From UBA3537 sp965658025 (lineage in GTDB: Bacteria > Bacteroidota > Bacteroidia > Flavobacteriales > Flavobacteriaceae), in contig CBFHQL010000002.1 of assembly GCA_965658025.1 (NCBI GenBank), positions 1 to 64,000 on the forward strand: a stretch of 64,000 bases of DNA, written 5' to 3'. Under the pieces are notes generated by a model. It made no database searches. It was not told the DNA's origin and was given only the letters and a program-made list of their open reading frames with translations. Of the stretch, positions 53,823 to 62,600 are shown in pieces; the stretch's first letter is position 1; the number at the start of each line of letters is the position of its first letter. The position numbers and the translations under genes were made by a program.

Positions 53823-54590
53823 TTAAATTTTAAAAATATCTTTTGAATTGGCAGTGGTAATCCGAGCTATTTGCGCTTTGCTTTTACCATAAATTAAAGA
53901 AAGTTTTTCCAAAACTTCTAATATGTAGGCACTTTCATTGCGTTTACCTCTGTAGGGAACTGGGGCCAAATAGGGCGCATCGGTCTCCAAAACAATATGT
54001 TTTAAATCAATTTGTGATAAAAATTGATCTATTTTTCCATTTTTAAAGGTAACAACACCCCCAATACCAAGTTTCATATTGTACGAAATGGCGCGGTGGG
54101 CTTGCTCAATTGTTCCTGTAAAACAGTGAAAGATACCGAATAAATCCTCTGATTTTTCTTCTTCCAAAACTTCAAATACTTCATCAAATGCGTCTCTACA
54201 ATGAATCACAATAGGAAGTTGATAATATTTAGCCCATTGAATTTGAATTCGAAAAGCGTCTTGTTGATTTTTCAACGTTGATTTGTCCCAATACAAATCA
54301 ATTCCAATTTCTCCTACCGCCACAAATTTTCGTTGCGCCAAAGCTGTTTTTACATAATCCAACTCTTTTTTGTAGTCTTCTTTTACATGTGTTGGATGAA
54401 GTCCCATCATCAAAAATACATGTTCTGGATATTTACGCTCCAAAGCATACATGGCTGCTGTATATGTTGAATCTATTGCAGGAACAAAAAAACGAGAAAC
54501 TCCTGCTTTGAGTGCCCTGGACATCATTTCGTCTTGATCTTTCTCAAAGGCCTCGCTGTACAGGTGTGTATGTGTATCCGTGATGATCAT
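53823..54590 (-). CDS. TatD family metal-dependent hydrolase/DNase
   Basis: A 255-residue TIM-barrel hydrolase with TDTHTHLY (the metal-binding HxH), AVGEIGIDLYWD (bridging Glu), VIHCRDAFDEV, GIFHCFTGT and ETDAPYLAPVPYRGKRNE. Family members are 3'-5' DNases or related phosphoesterases. It is co-transcribed with ansA. A TAnnTTTG box ends four bases before its ATG. Confidence 0.93.
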   Translation of the reverse strand: MIITDTHTHLYSEAFEKDQDEMMSRALKAGVSRFFVPAIDSTYTAAMYALERKYPEHVFLMMGLHPTHVKEDYKKELDYVKTALAQRKFVAVGEIGIDLYWDKSTLKNQQDAFRIQIQWAKYYQLPIVIHCRDAFDEVFEVLEEEKSEDLFGIFHCFTGTIEQAHRAISYNMKLGIGGVVTFKNGKIDQFLSQIDLKHIVLETDAPYLAPVPYRGKRNESAYILEVLEKLSLIYGKSKAQIARITTANSKDIFKI

Positions 54591-54594
54591 GTTA

Positions 54595-54602
54595 CAAAAG
54601 TA
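54595..54602 (-). promoter_or_regulatory. Candidate -7 box of tatD-ansA, leaderless spacing
   Basis: Reads TACTTTTG on the minus strand, four bases before the tatD ATG at 54590. It lies close to, and opposite, the box of the divergent retropepsin gene. Confidence 0.38.
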
Positions 54603-54615
54603 CTATTTTGTATAG

Positions 54616-54623
54616 TATATTTG
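54616..54623 (+). promoter_or_regulatory. Candidate -7 box of the retropepsin-like gene
   Basis: TATATTTG fits TAnnTTTG and leaves 37 bases to the ATG at 54661, similar to the longer leaders elsewhere in the window. Confidence 0.4.
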
Positions 54624-54660
54624 TTTAAAAATTAATGTCTTGACAAATAAAACCTCTTTG

Positions 54661-55086
54661 ATGCAGTTTTTGACTGACCATCATTTTCATAAAGTTAAAC
54701 TTCATTTTATTCCCAGCAATCATTACAAAGTGATTGCCAAAATAAATGGCGTAAAAGGAAATTTTATTTTGGATACAGGGGCTTCTACAACTTTCGTTTC
54801 CAAAGATTTAAAAGAAAAATTCAAACTTGATTATGAAGCATCGAAAATAAAAGCTAGTGGTGCTGGTCCTGAGCAAATTGATGCGTTTGTTTCACACAAA
54901 AATCAACTGAAATTTGGACAGTGGTGCTTGGAAAAATGTACCATTGCGTTGATTGATTTGAATCCCATAAATACGGCCTTTATTGCGGCAAATCTAGCTA
55001 CAGTTGATGGGATTATTGGGGCAGATGTTCTGAAGAAAGGCAAAGCTATTATTGATTACAATAAAAACTACCTGTATTTAAAATAA
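54661..55086 (+). CDS. Retropepsin-like clan AA aspartic protease domain protein
   Basis: A 141-residue protein with a retroviral-type aspartic protease motif, FILDTGASTTFVSK (catalytic Asp38), and the later flap-like and hydrophobic-hydrophobic-Gly motif GIIGADVL. Such single-domain proteases dimerise. No signal peptide is visible. The start at 54661 (MQFLTD) is preferred to a TTG at 54640, based on its ATG and on the distance to the promoter box. Substrate unknown. Confidence 0.82.
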   Translation: MQFLTDHHFHKVKLHFIPSNHYKVIAKINGVKGNFILDTGASTTFVSKDLKEKFKLDYEASKIKASGAGPEQIDAFVSHKNQLKFGQWCLEKCTIALIDLNPINTAFIAANLATVDGIIGADVLKKGKAIIDYNKNYLYLK

Positions 55087-55111
55087 AAAATCCCGCAAAC
55101 AGCGGGATTTT
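55087..55111. terminator. Bidirectional rho-independent terminator between retropepsin gene and tonB
   Basis: Perfect arms AAAATCCCGC (55087-55096) and GCGGGATTTT (55102-55111), loop of five bases, with T-runs on both strands. It serves both the plus-strand retropepsin gene and the minus-strand operon ending in tonB. Confidence 0.85.
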
Positions 55112-55131
55112 CGTTACTATTTAAAAAGAAT

Positions 55132-55851
55132 TTAATCTTGTACTTGAAAAGTAATGGGCAAAGAGTAAGGTACAATTACTGGCTTTCCTCTTTGGCGTCC
55201 AGGTTTCATTTTGGGCAACATATTGATTACTCGTGCCGCCTCTTTTTCTAACCTTGGGTGTGGCGCTCTAGAACGTACTCCTGTGACATTACCGTTCTTG
55301 TCAATTTTGAAAATAACGCTGATACGCTGTCTTCCAGAAAGTCCTAAATCTCCAGCTAAATCTGTATTGAATTTTCGCCGAACGAATTTGGCAATTTTTT
55401 CCGACATACATTTACGTTTGTCGGCATTGGATCCACGTTCGCAACCAGGGTACTCGGGTACGTTTTCAATCACGGCGAAGGGCACCTCAACATCTTCGAT
55501 GACTTCCTCTACTTCTACGTCTTCAACTTCCATGATTTCTTCTTCCTGATCGGTTTCTGTAGATTCAATAACTGTTTCTTCTACTTCTTCCTCGTCTTCA
55601 ACCACTTCAATCACTTCTGGAGCGGCTGGTGGCGGTGGTGGCGGTGGCGGTGGGATGACTTGTTCAATAATCGGAATTTCTTCATCAAGTTCATCGTCTA
55701 GATTAAGTTTGCCAATGTCAATGTTGGATTTATCGTACGTCTTATAATTGAGCGTCGAGTATGTTAAAAATAACATCAATGCCAATCCAACAGCGAAATA
55801 GATTGATCCATTTCTGCTGACGTCTGCTTTTGGGTTTTTCTTTGATTCCAT
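55132..55851 (-). CDS. tonB: Energy transducer TonB
   Basis: Transmits the energy of the ExbB-ExbD proton channel to outer-membrane receptors. The 239-residue protein has a cytoplasmic stub, one membrane helix (about 16-32), a run of nine prolines (67-75), a very acidic spacer (about 79-122) and a C-terminal TonB domain (VIFKIDKNGNVTGVRSRAPH ... VIVPYSLPITFQV). It is the last gene of the sprA-gcvH-vanZ-tonB series, a common order in Flavobacteria. Confidence 0.93.
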   Translation of the reverse strand: MESKKNPKADVSRNGSIYFAVGLALMLFLTYSTLNYKTYDKSNIDIGKLNLDDELDEEIPIIEQVIPPPPPPPPPAAPEVIEVVEDEEEVEETVIESTETDQEEEIMEVEDVEVEEVIEDVEVPFAVIENVPEYPGCERGSNADKRKCMSEKIAKFVRRKFNTDLAGDLGLSGRQRISVIFKIDKNGNVTGVRSRAPHPRLEKEAARVINMLPKMKPGRQRGKPVIVPYSLPITFQVQD

Positions 55852-55896
55852 TGTGTTTTTGTTATTGGGGGGTTAAATTAATTAAAAAAAATAAAA

Positions 55897-56283
55897 CTAC
55901 ATAAGTGTTTGAAGTTTTTTAACAAGTGTTTGTTTTTTCCAGCTTATTAAAAAAGTCATAACCAAAATACCAAGTGTATTTGCAAGGATGTCCAACGTAT
56001 CGGTAACTCTTGCGTTTGGCGTAACACCTTGTAAAAGCTCAAGGATTATGCCAAAAATAAAGGCAAAAAGAGCTGCGTACCAAATGCTCTTGTTTATATT
56101 CTGAACTTGAAAAGACAAAAAAACAAGTAAACAAAGCACTGCATAGGCCATAAAATGAACAATTTTGTCTTGGAATTGGATATTAATTATAGCATCATGA
56201 TTGATGCGCACCAAACTTGCAAGAGCTAAAGTTAGCGAATAGCCAACTGAAAGGATATGAATCCAATGTTTTTTAAGCACCAA
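55897..56283 (-). CDS. VanZ-like family membrane protein
   Basis: A 128-residue protein with four membrane helices and the VanZ-like pattern DKIVHFMAYAVLCLLVFL followed by GIILELLQGVTPNARVTDTLDILANTLG, with conserved Lys, His, Glu and Asp residues near the membrane. VanZ proteins are linked to teicoplanin resistance in Gram-positives; here the role is unknown. It overlaps the end of gcvH by 11 bases. Confidence 0.9.
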   Translation of the reverse strand: MVLKKHWIHILSVGYSLTLALASLVRINHDAIINIQFQDKIVHFMAYAVLCLLVFLSFQVQNINKSIWYAALFAFIFGIILELLQGVTPNARVTDTLDILANTLGILVMTFLISWKKQTLVKKLQTLM

Positions 56284-56653
56284 TCAACGCTTTGTAATCA
56301 TCTGCAGACATCAACGTATCGAGGTCTGAAATATCATTGCATTTAAGCTTAATCATCCATCCAGCGCCGTATGGATCGTCATTCACTTTTTCTGGCTCAT
56401 CTTCTAACGATTCATTGAATTCTATGATTTCTCCAGCTACAGGAAGAAACAAATCAGACACGGTTTTCACGGCTTCTACAGTCCCAAAAACTTCCTCAGC
56501 GTCTAATGTTTCGTCCAAAGTATCGACTTCTACATAGACAATGTCTCCAAGTTCGCTTTGTGCAAAATCAGTAATACCGATGGTGAGTATATCGCCCTCT
56601 GCACGAACCCACTCATGATCTTTGGTGTATTTTAATTCTTCAGGATTATTCAT
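56273..56653 (-). CDS. gcvH: Glycine cleavage system H protein
   Basis: Lipoyl carrier that shuttles the aminomethyl group between the P, T and L proteins of the glycine cleavage system. The 126-residue protein has the lipoyl-lysine Lys63 in TVEAVKTVSDLFLPVAGEI and the C-terminal NDDPYGAGWMIKL. The other gcv genes are not in this window. It lies 24 bases after sprA and overlaps the VanZ-like gene. Confidence 0.95.
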   Translation of the reverse strand: MNNPEELKYTKDHEWVRAEGDILTIGITDFAQSELGDIVYVEVDTLDETLDAEEVFGTVEAVKTVSDLFLPVAGEIIEFNESLEDEPEKVNDDPYGAGWMIKLKCNDISDLDTLMSADDYKALIGA

Positions 56654-56677
56654 TGTATCATTAATTATTTTTTAGTG

Positions 56678-59600
56678 TTAGTTTCCAAAATTGTAGCGCA
56701 ACGTAAATCCAGACCTAATGGTTGTTTGCGGGAAGGCTGTTGATATGGCGTATTCAGAAAATGCATAATCAAAATAAAATATAGCGGTCAAGTTTTTGCT
56801 AAAGGCATAATCCGCAGCATATTTTAAGCTCCAAATGGTTTGACCCGCACTCACTTGATTGTTGTCTAAATCCAAATATCTTATAATGGTTTTGTTGTTT
56901 CTAATGGATAAATCCGCTTTCATATTCAAATCACTTTTAATGATTCTTCTCGGTCCAGCTAATTTTGATCGAATTCTTAAATCTTTAATGCGATAACCGA
57001 GTCCAAAGATGTATTCAAATCCTTGAATTTCCGTCAATAAATTATTGTCAAAACTAATGGATAAACTTCGGTCTTTTTTTATTTCTGTTGATAATTTTAC
57101 AGAATTTTTCATCTCAAAATCGACTTTGATCAGCGGACTGAACTGCTCTACCAAATTGACATTACTGAACAATGTTTTGGCCTTAAAATTACCCGACTGA
57201 TCCAATACATTTGGGTTTTGTGAAGCGTAATCCAAATTTGGATCTGCTGCCTTATAATCCAAATTTGTTCGGAATTGATTTATGGTGTAAGAAGCTCTGT
57301 AACCATGAGTGATTGAAAAGCGTCTAAAGTGTTTTTTGAACCATTTATTCTTCATGAATCCAGTATACTTCAGCGTCCAATTGGGGATTGGAACATCTCG
57401 AAATGCATCTAAACTTATTTTATTTGCTTTTTTGCCAGAGTAGGCCGATAAGAAAGCAGGCAACAACACCGATTGACTGTTTTTCCCAAACCCTAAAGGA
57501 TATCCCTCTGCGTCTGTTGCATAGCCAGTATTGCCATAAAACTGTTGTGCCAAACGGTTTGCAATTTCCAATCGATTTGTTTTAAAATCTTCAAAAGGTG
57601 CAGATCGAACTTCATCACTTTTGCTGAAAGCTGTTCGAATCAATGAAGTGGATATATTAAAATTCCCAAAGGTGTTTTGAATCAAAGAATTGTAGGTATT
57701 ACTCAACCCATCTCCACTGGTGTCGGTCGTATTAAAATTTTCTGTGAAGTTTGTCGCATAGGTTTTGCCTCCTGTAAAATCAATTTTCAAATCTGGAATT
57801 GGTTCCGTATTGATGGCGTAATCTAAATTTTCGTTATGGGTTTCCGAATATTGTTGATTGAACTGGTCAAACGTTGTGAGCCATCCGTTTTGGGCCGCAA
57901 TTTGACGAACATCGCGTTGGCTTCCCATAGTGTAGCCCAGCGTAGGTTTCATAGTACCAATAAATCCTGGTGTTGGTAAATACCCTGGCAAGAATGAACT
58001 GTTGCTCTCAGCATAATTAACTTGCATTCTGTTGATACTGGTCAGCAATCCTACACCAAAGTCTTTCAGATTAAACTTTTTATTAGTCCCTCTATTTCTA
58101 GATGAATTGGAATTGCCTTGAACTCGAGAAGGTCTTCTCGATTTCGATTTTTTTACACCCAAATAACGGTACAGCTTTCGCATGTCAAAAGAAGTGTTTA
58201 GGTTGTGTTGGTTGGCATTTGAAATCGAATTCCCTAAGTCATAAGTTTGCCCATTGACGTTGAGTTGACCAAAAAGATCTGAACCTTTGGTCCAAAGAAA
58301 ATCTCCAGTGTAAGAATAATTTGCTGTTAAGAAACTAAGGGTTGGAATTTTATCAAGGGGTAATTTATAATTTATCCCTAACTGTTGCGAATGACGGTTT
58401 GGGTCTCCAAAATCAAAGAAGCGGTCCCAAACCCCTAATGTAGGATCTTGATCTCCGTTTAGATCATCGTCAATAAAATAATTGCGTACAATATGATTGT
58501 TCGACGAAGTAAAGTTAAGACTCAGTCCTTTTGTGAGTTGGTAATTCAAGGTGTATTGCAAATCAAAGGTGTAGTTTCGACGAATCAACTCATCAACGGT
58601 AATGTTGTTTGCACCCAAATCTGCATCTCTAAATTTTTGGCTATTAAACTGGCGAATGATATCAGAATTAATCGTTAAGCTAGAGGGCAATAAATTAAGA
58701 TTGAAATCTTTGATAATTTTCCAATATTTCCCTCTGAATAAAGAATCATTTTTCTTGAAAGGTTCGAAGTTTAGGGGCTGAAAGCTATAGGTATAATTGG
58801 CGCCAACGCGTACATTTTGATCCAAAGAGTTTTCAATTTCAAAATCTCTATGTTTCATTTCATTGTACGAATAATTAAGTGTCAAATTTTCAACATCATA
58901 AACTCTAGGTTTGGCATCACCAGTTCGTTGTTTTTTAACCCCAATAAAATTGATACTTTTCCGCTTGGTATAATCCTCAGATTGCATCCGAATTCGATCG
59001 CGTTCTTCATTAGATTCTGCGGCATCTAATCGGTTCTGAAGTTTTAAATCTTTGTATTGTTGATCGTATTCTGGTGTGATTAATGTTTCACTTTGCCCAT
59101 AATTGAATGGAATTTGTAAGCCCCATTTTTTAGGTAACAATTGCCCAACATTCATGTTGGTTACAAAGTCGTATTGCTTTAAATCCTCACGGCTACGTTC
59201 ATTAGGGCCTTGGTCTATGTTGCCAAATCCTGTAGTGCTGCGCTTAGCAGTGGCGTTAACATTCATAAAATCGGCAATATTGGTGTCCATACTCATTATG
59301 GCTGCCCAACCGCCTTCATTATCCATATCAGCAATGCGCAATTCATTGAACCATACTTCTGCGCATTGGTTTGTGGAGCCAATATTTTTAATCCCTACCA
59401 TAAGCGAACGGATATCTCCAAAGTTTGGATTCCCTTTTATGGCAATACGTTGTTCAAACGGGGCTTCCGTTTGCGTGGAATTTATATCTAAAGAAAATGG
59501 AGAAAATTCACCTACAGGGGTTTCCTGTAGTACGCCATCTATGACGTTGTAAAACGTAGGGTCCGGATTAGTTAATGTCCCCTGACTTATCCCCAATGCT

Positions 59601-62600
59601 TTTATTTTTTCTAACAGTTCTAACGAAATATTGAGCTCATTGTATTCTGGCCAAACTTCAGAAGCAGAGGCACCAGTTGCACCCGATGATTTTCTTAATG
59701 GTAATTCTAATTGATAATAGTTTTGTGTAAAATCATTCCCCATACGTACAAATGCAACTAATTTGCCTTGTTCAAAACTGTCTGCTTCTCCATCTTCTGC
59801 GTGGATAAACATTTTCAACTTTTTGTATTGACGCATGTCTACGTTAATGTTTTTGAACACTGCTCTCGAGTCTCTACGCTCCAAATCGCAAACATCCACC
59901 ACAAGTGATTGCTCATTCTGACGTACAATGGTGTTGTTATTATTCAATTGTTCTCGCTGAACATTTGGCGGAGAAACATAACTTCCGTCATTCTCTTGAA
60001 TCCCTACAATACCTACACTAAAATCAGTAGGTTCCAATAATGTAGCAGCATCAGAATCTCCATCCAAAGATTGTAAGAATCGCCTCCAATCGCTACGAAC
60101 TAAATCAAAAGTTCCAAACCTCAACACTGTAGTTTCTGTAAAATCTTTTAAATATAATCTTGTAAAGCGGACCGATCTAAAATCCGATATTCCTCCAACA
60201 GCATTTGTGAATTCTGTTAGCGGAATTCTAAATTGATACCAGTTTATATTTCCTGATTGTGATCCATTTGGGAGCGTAATACTTGTAATCGATTTTCGAT
60301 CTACTATGTATGGACTGTTGGGATTATTTAAAGCCGCAGAGGTAATGTCTATTTCGTACTCAAAATAACTATCAATGGTATTCATTGTGTTATCTCTATT
60401 GATGTCTTCTACATCGGGTTGTGTTGTAGATCCTCTATTTGTATCTGTAAAAACATCGGGGGAATTGCCTTCAAGTCCATTATAACGTTTGTATCGGTCA
60501 AAAATGTCTCCGCTTGTATTTAGGTAATACGTATAGTTGTCATTTGCAGGATCGGCAAGGTTAGAAAATGCTGAAAATCGTGCATCTGTGGTGTTTTTTT
60601 CTTCTAAATCATCATAACCATCCAGACCGACGTCTTGATTGGTACGTTCTTGACCTTGGGTAGAAAACGCATAAATTAATGATTGATTTTGAGGGGTTAC
60701 AGTCCCCCATGTTGATGGAGGTAACAAACTTACATTTCCATCACTTGGCAGTCCGTTTTCGTATTGTTTTTTTCCATCCTTTATGACATCTTCTGAAATA
60801 TTCCCAAGATTAAGAATCAATTTTCCTCCAGGATTTGTTGGATTATTCAAAAAAGGATCCATTAACCAAAACTCTACATACTCTACATTGGCTTGTTCAA
60901 AATCCGTAGAAGTCAACTGTCGTGAAATTCCAGCCCAACTATTTTGAGGATTATCCAGAATACCATCTTCAGCACCTTGTTGGTAGTTATAAGGTCCCCG
61001 TTCGGTTGGACGATACACTAAGTCCAAAGAATTAATCACAGTATATTGTCCAGTAACCAGATCGATCTCAGGAAATAATTCATCTATAAAAATACGACGG
61101 GTGTATAGATCCGAAATATCGTCGTCGGTGACTTCTCCTGGTCGTTGCGAACTGTAGAAAATAGGATCAACAGTATACCAGTTTAAAAGCGCTCTATCAA
61201 ATCCGTTTTGATAACCATTATCATCCTCATTCCCTTGTGCATAAACACGGCCAAGACCTTTTGGTCTACTGGATAAAAACCAGGATTGAGGCGCAAGTAA
61301 ACTTATGCCATTTTGAGTACCTTCAAAATCGTCGATATACGAGGTGACTTCATTGTTGAAATCTGTTCCTTTTGGTGCACCTGGCTTCAAATATGCAAAT
61401 TCTCCACGAACAGATAGATTAGATGTTGCATCCGTATCAATGTTGGGAAGTTTGTTGGCCATTCGCGTCAAGAAAGGAACTTCTGTGGAATAATTCCCAT
61501 TGAATCCCATAATTGTGTTGTTGATGGGCTCTGTTCCATAGTTTGCTTTCTGTGTGATTGGGCGTTCATTCAAGTTAAGCAAGGTAGCCCCTAAAACAAA
61601 ATTTTCATTAAATTGATGTTCTACATTAAACCCTGTAAAACGCTTAGTTTGTTGCCCAAAAACAGAGTTGTTTTCAACAGAGACTTGAATCGGTGTGTTA
61701 GACGATTGTAGCGATGGATCTAATATTTGAACGGTCCCAATTTGATAATTAACCGTATAATCGACCCCTTCTACTAGTACACGACCACCTGCCGTTACTT
61801 TTACAGAACCTCTTGGTACATTGAATGCCCCAATTGGAATTCCTGACCCTCCTGTTGATTTGTAACGTCCACGGATTTGGAATTTGTTTTTTTCACTATC
61901 CTGTAACGCTGCGGTTTTTGTTTCCGTGTAAAGAGATTTATAAACATATTTAATCTGATTGGCATTGTACGCACCAGGTGTTGCTTCATCAGATTGATAA
62001 TTCTCTGATGGGTCTAACCTTAAAGTTTCAAATAAATAGGATCCGAATGGCTCTGCCTTGGTGAAAATAATTTTTCCGTTTTGAGGAATCACGGTAATAC
62101 CAGGAACAAAATCAAAAAAACCGTCCCCTTTATTTTGAGGATCATTATTAAAATTTAATCTATCGAAATTAAAAAGTCGTATCAGGGGCGTTTCATTTAT
62201 TGGATCCTCATTGCCCACAGGCGTAGGAAATGGTGTACCACTAACTGGGGAAATAAAGTTTAACGAAGAGGTTTCGTTGTAGAAAATATTCAGTCTAAAA
62301 TCTTCCTGTGATAATTGATAAGCACCAGTATCATAAACATTTTTCATCATCAAATCCCAAATAGGAAGGTCAACATTTGTGACCGCACTTTTGAGCATTT
62401 TTAGAACAAGACTTTGATTGTTTACCACTTGATTTCCAGTGTTTGGGTCGGTGTTTACGTCTGTAGCATTCAAGCCATCATTTGCAAACTCTCCAACTTG
62501 ATAGACTTCTCCACCAACAGTAAACTGAAAGGCAACAGCCAAAACTTCATCATTTTGAAGACGTTGATTAAGAGATATGTACCCTAATTGCGTATTGACC

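Noticed and set aside
54640..54660. TTG start for the retropepsin-like gene
   Set aside because: The ATG at 54661 fits better with the distance from the TAnnTTTG box; the TTG would leave only 16 bases.
59103..59552. 149-codon open frame on the plus strand opposite sprA
   Set aside because: It lies entirely within sprA, has no recognisable domain, signal or promoter, and its composition is that of an antisense frame.
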